NCBI GenBank assembly: GCA_017476665.1 | Contig: JAFUZJ010000032.1 | Location: 1 to 63,379, forward strand | Source: Lachnospiraceae bacterium | GTDB taxonomy: Bacteria; Bacillota; Clostridia; Lachnospirales; Lachnospiraceae | Reading direction: 5' to 3' | DNA length: 63,379 bases | Notes under the pieces: model-generated | Database searches by the model: none | What the model saw: only the letters and a program-made list of their open reading frames with translations | Told to the model about the DNA's origin: nothing | Shown: piece by piece, positions 34,037 through 41,630 of the stretch | How the letters are laid out: each line of letters starts with the position of its first letter | Numbering within the stretch: the stretch's first letter is position 1 | Position numbers and translations under genes: made by a program

Positions 34037-34912
34037 TCACACTTTCATCAACAGATAATATTGCTCTAATTCCACAACCTGCGCCCAATCCACGCTCTCC
34101 GGGTTAAAACCGACTATCCCCTTCGGGAGTAGCACACAGTTCGCCCCCATGGAAAATGCCTTCTCCACATTGCTCTGCAGTTTCTTCCCGTTTCCGTCAG
34201 CAGTTTCCTCCATCCACTCATACAGCTGATGTAGCTCCTCCGGATAGCCATCATAGGTATAGGCATTGAGCGCTTCGTCCCACATATTTCTGCCATACAA
34301 AAGCTTTGGGATCGCTCCTGCCATCCCGGCCGTTTCCCCCTGCAGGCGTGCATACTCCATAATTTCCCGGGGCGCCCAGAGACAGATCTCCGCATTCGTG
34401 CGAAACATCATATTTTCCCGCACCTCCCGCAGCACATCCTCCGCCTGCGTCCGGGCTTCCTCGCTGACCGGAGCATATCCGTTTCCGTCTGTGTCGGAAA
34501 CCGCCCACTCTATTCCCAGACCTCCGCATATGGAAAGCACCAAAATACAGGATACCGTCAGCACAAGATTAAACAAAAAGCCCTTAATTCCCGCATCCCT
34601 GCGCCAATGCTCCTGCAGGATCACGACACCGCCGAATGCGATCAGCGCCGTCACAGGAACAATGCTCCAGATAAACGGATAATCATAAAAAGCGGTCTGA
34701 TATTTCATGAGTATCGCCGCCGTTCCGGGAAACAGACATGCACCGGCCGCCACCGCACCGTAATAGATCAGTTTTCTGCGGCCGCCAAACATCGCCCTTC
34801 CCCGCTCAGAAAAAAGAAGGTACAACAACACCGCGATCAAAACCGCAGGCAGCTTTCCTTCCGTGATAAAATTACGCCATCCCTGCCAGGCAGGCTGCAT
34901 CCACGCAGTCAT
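34037..34912 (-). CDS. Membrane protein of unknown function
   Basis: 291 residues. Four hydrophobic segments (about 22-40, 48-68, 78-98 and 110-130) are followed by a soluble ~150-residue part, probably outside, rich in acidic and aromatic residues (ICLWAPREIMEYARLQGE, YTYDGYPEELHQLYEWMEE). The start ATG follows AAAGGAGGAG. It sits 3 bases after the DUF6077-like gene and 4 bases before the broken GT2, so the three are one transcript. It looks like the detached C-terminal part of a larger polytopic protein, with the preceding gene as N-terminal part, but there is no frame evidence of a split. No family is recognised. Confidence 0.6.
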   Translation of the reverse strand: MTAWMQPAWQGWRNFITEGKLPAVLIAVLLYLLFSERGRAMFGGRRKLIYYGAVAAGACLFPGTAAILMKYQTAFYDYPFIWSIVPVTALIAFGGVVILQEHWRRDAGIKGFLFNLVLTVSCILVLSICGGLGIEWAVSDTDGNGYAPVSEEARTQAEDVLREVRENMMFRTNAEICLWAPREIMEYARLQGETAGMAGAIPKLLYGRNMWDEALNAYTYDGYPEELHQLYEWMEETADGNGKKLQSNVEKAFSMGANCVLLPKGIVGFNPESVDWAQVVELEQYYLLMKV

Positions 34913-34915
34913 TGT

Positions 34916-35896
34916 CTACTCCTCCTTTCTCACGACGCGCAAAGCGCCTCTTTTTCTCCGCAGCAGCAGGCACAAAGCCCCCATGCCCGCCGTCACCAGC
35001 ACGCACGTCCCCATGCCGTAAAAAGTCCAGACGATACACGCCTCCGCCGCCACACACAACAGCGTTCTTTTCCATTTGCCCCGAAGCGTCAGCCCTAACG
35101 TATAGGGCACCAGAATGCCGTTTCGTATGGTGATCCCCCGATATCCGCAATACAAAAGCCCGTATCCATCCATTCCAAACATATAATTTCCCACGAAAAA
35201 CACAGCAGCCACCACCGCCATGAACAGCAGCCGCTTTTCCCTGTCCTTCCCTGTAGGAAAAAGAACCCGGGCAATCGTCCAATACGCCAGATAGGTCAGA
35301 AACAGCACCACCACCGGCATCCATCGGGTCAAAAGCACATAGCACAGACCGCCGCCTCTTTGCACATCCCCGGCTGCAATGCCTGCCAGCCGGCACAAGA
35401 TCGCGTAAAACGTCGGCAGCCCCAGAATCTTTATCCTTTTGGGCACGCCGGTCGTATAGGCCTGTCCTGTCAACGGATTGACCGCATAAACCTGCCCCGT
35501 CTCCAAAATACTCTGCACGGTTTCAATCGTCTGGTCGCCTTTGAGCACAACCGCATCCCCAAACGCAACCGTGATCACCTGAAACAGCACGATCAGCCCA
35601 AAAACAAGGGCGATCCCCGCCAGAGTGGGGGTGATATCCTTCCCTGCGAGCTCCCTGCCGGATCCTTCCTTCTCCTGACGTCCCGGCTCTCTGCCTCGCA
35701 CATTCTGCCGGAACAGGAGCACCAGACTTGCCGCAAAGCAGATCACAAACTCCGCCGCAAAGCAGATGACCGCATCAGAAAAAGGCCGATGACCAAACAC
35801 CATCAACAGATGTCCGGTCTCGGCCATTCCCAATGTCAGAAGAAAGCCTGTGATTATGTTGTCTGTCAGCGAACCGATTCTTAAAGTCAGTTTCAT
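34916..35896 (-). CDS. Polytopic membrane protein, DUF6077-like
   Basis: 326 residues, about eight to nine hydrophobic segments. An outer loop contains GDAVVLKGDQTIETVQS...YAVNPLTGQAYTTGVPKRIKILGLPTFYAILCRLAG, which fits the DUF6077 pattern of Firmicute surface-glycan membrane proteins as I remember it. It ends only ~30 residues after the last helix. The ribosome site GAGGAG lies 8 bases before the ATG, and the Spo0A-domain gene ends 35 bases upstream with no terminator between. Together with the next gene (34037-34912) it could form one functional unit. A glycan-related role is inferred from context only. Confidence 0.6.
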   Translation of the reverse strand: MKLTLRIGSLTDNIITGFLLTLGMAETGHLLMVFGHRPFSDAVICFAAEFVICFAASLVLLFRQNVRGREPGRQEKEGSGRELAGKDITPTLAGIALVFGLIVLFQVITVAFGDAVVLKGDQTIETVQSILETGQVYAVNPLTGQAYTTGVPKRIKILGLPTFYAILCRLAGIAAGDVQRGGGLCYVLLTRWMPVVVLFLTYLAYWTIARVLFPTGKDREKRLLFMAVVAAVFFVGNYMFGMDGYGLLYCGYRGITIRNGILVPYTLGLTLRGKWKRTLLCVAAEACIVWTFYGMGTCVLVTAGMGALCLLLRRKRGALRVVRKEE

Positions 35897-35931
35897 ATCC
35901 GCCGCTCCTCATGCTGCACTTTTCTCTTTTG

Positions 35932-36309
35932 TTACATTGCCTTAAAATCAAGACGCACCTTATCTGCAATCCGCGCAATATACTCGCTGTTGGTCGGTCT
36001 CACATTACCTGTCCGCGCAGAGTATCCGAACATCGCCTCAAAAGTCTCCGCATTGCCCCTGTCCCAGGATACCTCTATCGCATTGCGGATCGCGCGCTCC
36101 ACCTTCTGCGACGAAGTCTTAAACCGCTTTGCGATCACCGGATACAGAAGCTTCGTAATACTGCTGACCGCCTCCATATCCCTCCCTGAGATCATGATCG
36201 CATCCCTCAGATAATGATAGCCTTTCAAGTGCGCCGGTACACCGATATCGAGCATGATACCCGTAATATACCTTTCCAGCTCGACATCCTTTACCGTTGT
36301 AATGTCCAT
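35932..36309 (-). CDS. Stand-alone Spo0A C-terminal DNA-binding domain protein
   Basis: 125 residues. From about residue 10 to the end it follows the Spo0A effector domain: IGVPAHLKGYHYLRDAI, SSITKLLYPVIAKRF, SSQKVERAIRNAIEVSW (recognition helix; Spo0A has SRVERAIRHAIEVAW) and PTNSEYIARIADKVRL. The receiver domain with its phospho-Asp is absent. The start has a textbook AAAAGGAGG site at 9 bases, and no receiver fragment lies upstream, so the gene is complete in this form and not a truncation. Without a receiver it should bind 0A-box-like DNA regardless of phosphorelay state. It is placed between a GtrB-like GT2 and glycan membrane proteins, suggesting it controls them or competes with Spo0A. 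Confidence 0.9.
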   Translation of the reverse strand: MDITTVKDVELERYITGIMLDIGVPAHLKGYHYLRDAIMISGRDMEAVSSITKLLYPVIAKRFKTSSQKVERAIRNAIEVSWDRGNAETFEAMFGYSARTGNVRPTNSEYIARIADKVRLDFKAM

Positions 36310-36473
36310 GACAGAATCCTCCTTTTATTTTTGTCAGATAGTGCCTGTTTTTGTTCCTGCCTGGAATTATTTTATCATAGGTGTCGAGCCACAAAAAAGT
36401 CCATTTTATCAAAGAATTTCGTCAAAAAGGTACCTAAAAGTAGCCATTCTGACAAAATATTGTCAAACTTTCC

Positions 36474-37403
36474 TTAAATTTCCTCTTTTACCAGGTAAAT
36501 GGGACGATTTTTTACCTCCAGATAGGTTCTGGCAAGATACTGCCCCACTATCCCGGTACAGAAAAAGTTGATCCCGCTGGTTAACAGGATGATACACACC
36601 ATCGACGGCCACCCGGAAACCGGATCACCGAAGATCAGCTTCCGCACAATGATAAAGATGATCATCAAAAAGGCAACCAGGCACATGACCACGCCCATGA
36701 CGGATGAGATCATTAACGGCGCCGTGGAAAAGGCGATGATACCGTCAAACGAATACATGAGCAGTTTCCAGAAACTCCATTTGGTCTCGCCTCTGGCCCG
36801 CTCCACATTCTCATATTCCAGCCATTTGGTACGAAATCCGACCCAGCCGAAAATCCCCTTTGTAAAGCGGTTATACTCCCGCATGGAAAGAATGGCATCC
36901 ACCATCTGTCTGGTCATCAGCCGATAGTCTCTGGCGCCGTCCATCATCTCTGTCTTGGAGATCTTCTTCATCAGACGATAAAATCGTCTCGCAAAAAAAC
37001 TGCGGATCGGCGGTTCTCCCTTTCTGCTGACCCGTCTGGTGGCCACGGAATCGTATCCTTCTTTGATCCCGGCAAACATTTCCGGCAGAAGCGACGGCGG
37101 ATCCTGCAGATCCACGTCCATGATCACCACATAATCTCCCCTTGCCTTCTCCAATCCGGCGAACATGGCCGCCTCTTTCCCGAAATTACGCGAAAAAGAC
37201 ACCAGATGCACACGCTCGTCCTCCGCGATCAGTTTTTTCACTTCCGTTACCGTCCCATCCCCGGAGCCGTCATCTATATAAAGCAGTTCTACTTCAATTT
37301 CATTCTGTCGAAAAAAGGAGTCATTTTTCATAAGCTCCTGATAAAACAGAGCCACGCTGTCCTCCTCATTATAGCAGGGCACGATCACACTTAACAGACT
37401 CAT
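36474..37403 (-). CDS. GT2 polyprenyl-phosphate glycosyltransferase, GtrB/YkcC-like
   Basis: 309 residues from the ATG at 37403, 4 bases behind GGAGG; the earlier start at 37433 covers the ribosome site. N-terminal motifs are LSVIVPCYNEEDSV, LLYIDDGSGDGT and VIMDVDLQDPPSLLPEM. ARDYRLMTRQMVDAI and KWSFWKLLMYSFDGI are conserved in this group. Two C-terminal membrane helices lie at about 225-255 and 265-290. The family loads a sugar, often glucose, onto undecaprenyl phosphate for later transfer by a membrane GT-C enzyme. It is the third such enzyme in this window, and the first gene of the operon with the Spo0A-domain protein. Confidence 0.85.
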   Translation of the reverse strand: MSLLSVIVPCYNEEDSVALFYQELMKNDSFFRQNEIEVELLYIDDGSGDGTVTEVKKLIAEDERVHLVSFSRNFGKEAAMFAGLEKARGDYVVIMDVDLQDPPSLLPEMFAGIKEGYDSVATRRVSRKGEPPIRSFFARRFYRLMKKISKTEMMDGARDYRLMTRQMVDAILSMREYNRFTKGIFGWVGFRTKWLEYENVERARGETKWSFWKLLMYSFDGIIAFSTAPLMISSVMGVVMCLVAFLMIIFIIVRKLIFGDPVSGWPSMVCIILLTSGINFFCTGIVGQYLARTYLEVKNRPIYLVKEEI

Positions 37404-37476
37404 ATTTCCTCCCATGATCCAATCTATTTTCAAGTATACTATCCATTTGAAAATTGCGCAAGACTAATATATTTTA

Positions 37477-37505
37477 TGGACTTTTACCTTAAAATACGTT
37501 ATACT
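37477..37505 (+). promoter_or_regulatory. Sigma-A-like promoter for the YuiD-type gene
   Basis: TGGACT (37477-37482) and TATACT (37500-37505) are 17 bases apart, 25 bases before the ATG. The ribosome site GAGGAGG lies between. The divergent GT2 operon has no equally clear promoter in this gap. Confidence 0.5.
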
Positions 37506-37530
37506 GAAAAAGGAAATTTGAGGAGGATCT

Positions 37531-37998
37531 ATGCAAATGAACTTTTTTCAGGAGTTACTTCACAATACGATTTTTGTCAGCGCAGCCATGGGATGGCTGG
37601 TTGCTCAGTTTCTAAAGACTATGATCCATCTGTTTTTTACCAGGAAATTTGTAGCTGAAAGGCTTGTGGGAAGCGGCGGCATGCCCAGTTCCCACTCTGC
37701 AACCGTCTGTGCCCTGTGCACGGCAACCTCCTACCAGTATGGTCCGGGAAGCTTTGAATTTGCCGTGTGCATGATCTTCGCTCTGGTCGTTATGTATGAC
37801 GCCATGGGTGTGCGCAGAGAAACCGGTATTCAGGCAGGTCTACTGAACGATATCGTGAAGACTTTCTCCGAAATGGGTCACGACGAATTTGATGCAACCG
37901 AGAAGCTCAAAGAATTCGTGGGACACACTCCCCTGCAGGTTCTTGTCGGTGCTATTCTCGGTATTTTGATCGCCATGGGAATTCATTATCTCCCCTGA
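37531..37998 (+). CDS. Divergent PAP2-family membrane protein (YuiD/DUF212)
   Basis: 155 residues with three to four hydrophobic segments. The block GSGGMPSSHSATVCAL is the family's conserved acid-phosphatase-like P-S-S-H motif, and YDAMGVRRETGIQAGLLN is the second hallmark. The length is typical. Members are related to phosphatidic-acid phosphatases but lack part of the active site, and their substrate is unsettled. ATG at 37531 or 37537 both suit the GAGGAGG site. It stands alone with its own promoter, followed by a lipoprotein gene in the same direction. Confidence 0.9.
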   Translation: MQMNFFQELLHNTIFVSAAMGWLVAQFLKTMIHLFFTRKFVAERLVGSGGMPSSHSATVCALCTATSYQYGPGSFEFAVCMIFALVVMYDAMGVRRETGIQAGLLNDIVKTFSEMGHDEFDATEKLKEFVGHTPLQVLVGAILGILIAMGIHYLP

Positions 37999-38058
37999 TC
38001 TTTCACAGGTTTACGGATTTTTACAATGACATGCAATGACAATAGAGGTTTTCCAAAG

Positions 38059-39210
38059 ATGACCAGATATCCCGTATATCGATTTTTAATTTCCACCGTA
38101 ATACTTTTGACATTCGCCGGATGCCGGATGCAGCAGCCTTCCGTAGAGACTGTTGTCCCGGAATCCGGTTTCTTGCATGAAACGTTACAGCCGCTTCCCA
38201 GCGATTCCATGGATTCCACCATTCGTATTGTCACGGAGGACGATACCCTTCCCCCAAAACAGGATATGGTACGCAGTCCCCTGACCAACGAGTGGGTGAC
38301 TCCCGAAGTAGCGGAAATGCGTCCCATAGCAGTCATTGTGCCCAATGAGTCCAGTGCGCTTCCGCACTATAATCTCTCCAAAGCATCAATCCTCTATGAA
38401 GCCAACGTGGAGGGAAAAATGAGCCGCATGATGGCGGTTTTTGAGGACTGGCAGAACCTGGTCCGCATCGGAAACATCCGCAGCGCCAGAACCTATTACG
38501 CATACTGGGCGTTTGAGTGGGATGCCTTTTTGGTACATTACGGCGGTCCTTACTACATCAATGAGCTCATGGCAGAGGAGACCACCGAAAATATAAACGG
38601 CCTGGCCGACTCCGCCGAAGCCTTCTACCGCTCCAAAGACCGTCCGGACCCGCACAATGTATATGCAGACGGAAAAACGCTGCTTCAAAGCATCAAGACG
38701 CAGCATTATCAATTAAATTACCGGGGGATCACCGACCCGCAGCATTTTCAATTTGCGTCAAAGGCGCAGCCCAATGCCCTGACGCAATACGGCAGCAGCG
38801 CTGCCAACGCCACTTACATCGACCTGTCCGGGTGTTATCCTTTGACCCGCTGCTATTTCGAGTTCAACGAGGAAGACGGACTATATTACCGTTTTCAGCA
38901 TCTCTCCGGCGGCATAGACGAACCCCACTGCGACGCAGACGGCACCCAGCTCTCCTTCAAAAACATCCTGGTGCAGTACATCAGACAGGAAGTGCTGGAT
39001 CAGAAAGGCTATCTGGCCTTACAGTGCGAAGACGACACCGAAGACGGCTGGTTTTTCACGAACGGAAAGGGGATTCATGTGAGCTGGGAAAAAGACAGTG
39101 ATTACGGCGCCACCAAATTCTATGACGACGCCGGAAATGAGATCCTATTAAATACCGGAAAAACAATGATCTGCGTTGTCAACGAGACCGACTCCCTAAC
39201 CTTCCGCTGA
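38059..39210 (+). CDS. DUF3048 lipoprotein (YerB-like)
   Basis: 383 residues from the ATG at 38059, nine bases behind AGAGGT. This start gives a neat lipoprotein signal, basic MTRYPVYR, hydrophobic core and lipobox LTFAGC with Cys22; the ATG at 38026 would bury it. After a polar linker come RPIAVIVPNESSALPHYNLSKASILYEANVEGKMSRMMAVF and SARTYYAYWAFEWDAFLVHYGG, the DUF3048 N-terminal domain. The C-terminal DUF3048_C part follows to GKTMICVVNETDSLTF. The function of YerB-like proteins is not established; they are extracytoplasmic. A large palindrome lies between this gene and convergent leuA. Confidence 0.85.
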   Translation: MTRYPVYRFLISTVILLTFAGCRMQQPSVETVVPESGFLHETLQPLPSDSMDSTIRIVTEDDTLPPKQDMVRSPLTNEWVTPEVAEMRPIAVIVPNESSALPHYNLSKASILYEANVEGKMSRMMAVFEDWQNLVRIGNIRSARTYYAYWAFEWDAFLVHYGGPYYINELMAEETTENINGLADSAEAFYRSKDRPDPHNVYADGKTLLQSIKTQHYQLNYRGITDPQHFQFASKAQPNALTQYGSSAANATYIDLSGCYPLTRCYFEFNEEDGLYYRFQHLSGGIDEPHCDADGTQLSFKNILVQYIRQEVLDQKGYLALQCEDDTEDGWFFTNGKGIHVSWEKDSDYGATKFYDDAGNEILLNTGKTMICVVNETDSLTFR

Positions 39211-39261
39211 TCGGTACGTGGGGGCAATGTGCATGTTGGCTTTGAGGACGAAATATACTGC

Positions 39262-39416
39262 GCTACAGAATTCGTTTCGGAGGAGGGTTTTCTAAAATAC
39301 CAGATTTTAATATTTGTATATTACGGGACGGCGCTAGCGGGCATGGATGCCCGTTAGCGCCGTCCCGCAATCTGCTGACAACAGATCCGATATCTTAGAA
39401 AATACGGCTCTGTAAC
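39262..39416. repeat. 155-bp nested imperfect palindrome between convergent genes
   Basis: Nested arms are GCTACAGA/TCTGTAAC (39262-39269, 39409-39416), TTTTCTAA/TTAGAAAA (39288-39295, 39395-39402), CAGATT/AATCTG (39301-39306, 39369-39374) and a 20-bp GC-rich core stem cgggacggcgctagcgggca (39324-39343) with its partner 39348-39367, one G-U pair, around a 4-base loop. No T-run follows the core on either strand. It could stop both convergent transcripts, or be a MITE-like insertion. Confidence 0.7.
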
Positions 39417-39455
39417 ATATGTCAAAAAGGATATCACTCCGACGCGGCACACATC

Positions 39456-41132
39456 TTATACTCCTAACCCCAGCCGGTTGATCGCTGAGAAGATTGCCCG
39501 CACGGAAGCTCTTGTGATGTTGGAGCTCACGCCCACGCCATAAGTCACACGGCCGGTGTCGCTGTCCAGAAGGTGAATGTACGCCGCCGCCTGGGAGTTT
39601 GCACCGCTCTGCATCGCATGTTCTTCGTAATCAAGTACCTTAACACGGATGCCCAATTCCTCTGTAAGCCCTCTCTGCACTGCGTCGATCGGTCCGTTTC
39701 CGACCGCCTCAAAAGTCTTTTCCACACCTTTGTTGGTATATACAACCGTCACCTTCGTATCAAACTCCGTCTTCACGGAATCGCTCAGATCATCCACACG
39801 CAGCTTCCTGAAATGAATCGGCTCCTTCTGATCCAGGTACTCCTGGCGGAAGGTGTCCATGATCTTGTCAGGAGAAACCTCGCCCTGCGCCTCCGAAATC
39901 TTCTGGATCACATTTGCAAACTCCTTCTGCATCGCCTTCGGCAGCTTGAATCCAAAGTAGGTATCCATCACAAATGCCACGCCGCCCTTACCGGACTGGG
40001 AATTGATGCGCACGATCGGCTCATAATCCCTGCCGATGTCGGAGGGATCAATGGGCAGATAGGGCACCTGCCAGATCTGGGTATTTCTCTCCTTCATCGC
40101 CTGCACACCCTTGTTGATAGCGTCCTGATGCGAACCGGAAAATGCGGTAAATACCAGCTTTCCGGCATAGGGATGTCTCGGATGGATAGGGATCTTGCAG
40201 CAGCGCTCATAAATTTCGATGATATCGTTCACCTTTTCAATATTCAACTCAGGATTGATCCCCTGGGAGAACATATTATATGCGATATTCAGCACATCCA
40301 CATTACCGGTACGCTCACCGTTTCCGAACAGTGTTCCCTCGATCCGGTCTGCACCTGCTAACAATGCCAGCTCCGCGGTTGCGACGCCGGTTCCTCTGTC
40401 ATTGTGAGGATGTACACTGATGATCAGACTCTCACGATTCTCCAGATGCTTGATCATCCACTCGATGCGGTCGGCAAACACATTGGGCGTGGTCATCTCC
40501 ACTGTGGACGGCAAGTTGATGATCATCTTGTTCTCCGGGGTAGGCCCCCACTCTCTGATCACAGCATTACAGATCTCTGCCGCAAACTCCGGCTCCGTGC
40601 CGGTAAAGCTCTCCGGCGAATATTCCAGAATGATCTTGCCCGGGAACTTCGCCGCACGCTCTTTTACCATGCGGGTTCCTTCCAGCGCAATATCAATAAT
40701 CTCAGGCTTATCCTTGTGAAATACCACATCTCTCTGCAACGTGGATGTGGAATTATAAATATGCACCACCGCCTGCTTACAGCCTTCGATGGATTCAAAT
40801 GTCCTGTCGATCAGTTCCTCACGGCACTGGGTCAGCACCTGTACCACTACATCATCCGGAATCATCTTCCGGTCCACCAGCTGACGCAGGAAATCAAACT
40901 CGATCTGGCTTGCTGCAGGAAAGCCGATCTCAATCTCCTTAAATCCCAGTTTGATCAGGAATTCAAACATCTCAATCTTCTCACTGACCACCATGGGATC
41001 GATCAGCGCCTGGTTGCCGTCCCGCAGATCCACGCTGCACCAGATGGGCGCTTTGGTGATCTCCTTGTTCGGCCATTCCCGCTCAGGATAATCCATGACC
41101 GGATTCTTTTGATATCTCTGATAATTCAACAT
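39456..41132 (-). CDS. leuA: 2-isopropylmalate synthase
   Basis: 558 residues, the long LeuA form. The catalytic TIM barrel shows APIWCSVDLRDGNQALIDPM at the start, EYSPESFTGTEPEFA, and the metal-binding HPHNDRGTGVA. The linker and C-terminal LeuA_dimer domain (VTVVYTNKGVEKTFEAVGNGPIDAVQRGL) give leucine feedback. The reaction joins acetyl-CoA and 2-ketoisovalerate, the first step to leucine. The start follows GAGAGGAG at 8 bases. I looked for a T-box or leader peptide in the ~100 bases before it and saw none. leuBCD are not in the window. HPr lies just upstream behind a terminator. Confidence 0.95.
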   Translation of the reverse strand: MLNYQRYQKNPVMDYPEREWPNKEITKAPIWCSVDLRDGNQALIDPMVVSEKIEMFEFLIKLGFKEIEIGFPAASQIEFDFLRQLVDRKMIPDDVVVQVLTQCREELIDRTFESIEGCKQAVVHIYNSTSTLQRDVVFHKDKPEIIDIALEGTRMVKERAAKFPGKIILEYSPESFTGTEPEFAAEICNAVIREWGPTPENKMIINLPSTVEMTTPNVFADRIEWMIKHLENRESLIISVHPHNDRGTGVATAELALLAGADRIEGTLFGNGERTGNVDVLNIAYNMFSQGINPELNIEKVNDIIEIYERCCKIPIHPRHPYAGKLVFTAFSGSHQDAINKGVQAMKERNTQIWQVPYLPIDPSDIGRDYEPIVRINSQSGKGGVAFVMDTYFGFKLPKAMQKEFANVIQKISEAQGEVSPDKIMDTFRQEYLDQKEPIHFRKLRVDDLSDSVKTEFDTKVTVVYTNKGVEKTFEAVGNGPIDAVQRGLTEELGIRVKVLDYEEHAMQSGANSQAAAYIHLLDSDTGRVTYGVGVSSNITRASVRAIFSAINRLGLGV

Positions 41133-41199
41133 GTTGCTTACTCCTCTCTACTGCTTTCCAATTGTGTCTGCCATTCTTGAAAATGTAAGCCCTTACGCC

Positions 41200-41229
41200 A
41201 AAACAGCCCACCCCAATGGATGAGCTGTT
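41200..41229 (-). terminator. Terminator after the HPr gene
   Basis: On the minus strand AACAGCTCATCC and GGTGGGCTGTT pair across a short loop and are followed by TT. It starts 7 bases after the HPr stop and separates it from leuA. Confidence 0.65.
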
Positions 41230-41235
41230 AATCAA

Positions 41236-41499
41236 TCATTCTCCCAGACCGTTTTCCACAGCCGTGATCAAGGCTTTCAGAGCTTCCTTCTCGTCTTCCC
41301 CTTCACATACAAATTCAATCTCATCACCACATTTGACACATGCTCCCAGCACACTGAGAACACTCTTTGCATTCGCCGTACTATCCCGAAACGTAAACGT
41401 GATCAGCGACTTAAACTGCATTGCCTCCTTGCACAGGATACCCGCCGGTCTCAAATGCAAGCCAGTCGGGTTCTTAATGACTATTTTCTGACTCACCAT
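41236..41499 (-). CDS. ptsH: HPr phosphocarrier protein
   Basis: 87 residues from the ATG at 41499 behind GGAGGG; a TTG at 41514 covers the ribosome site. The phospho-acceptor His15 is in NPTGLHLRPAG and the regulatory Ser46 in NAKSVLSVLG, so both the PTS site and the HPrK/P regulatory site are kept. The protein passes phosphate from enzyme I to sugar-specific IIA proteins and, phosphorylated on Ser46, helps CcpA in carbon catabolite control. No other pts gene is here. The Leu after His15 (usually Ala) is a small change seen in clostridial HPr proteins. It has its own promoter. Confidence 0.9.
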   Translation of the reverse strand: MVSQKIVIKNPTGLHLRPAGILCKEAMQFKSLITFTFRDSTANAKSVLSVLGACVKCGDEIEFVCEGEDEKEALKALITAVENGLGE

Positions 41500-41593
41500 A
41501 TGCACGCCCTCCAATCCCCATACCGCACAGACCCCTTCTTATGTCCACACCCCTATGAACATCTTCTCTGCGGCACTCATACATCTTACTATA

Positions 41594-41622
41594 AATATAG
41601 CATGATTAAAATAGATAAACAA
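41594..41622 (-). promoter_or_regulatory. Probable sigma-A promoter for HPr
   Basis: On the minus strand TTGTTT (41617-41622) and TATATT (41594-41599) are 17 bases apart, about 95 bases before the HPr ATG, in the gap behind cdaR. Confidence 0.5.
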
Positions 41623-41630
41623 GTAATTTT

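Noticed and set aside
34037-35896. DUF6077-like and following membrane gene as one gene split by mutation
   Set aside because: Each has its own start with a ribosome site and a 3-base gap; joining them needs no single-base fix and I cannot confirm a full-length relative.
41133-41235. Possible T-box or leucine leader peptide before leuA
   Set aside because: The gap is about 100 bases, holds only the HPr terminator and the ribosome site, and has no T-box motif or run of Leu codons.
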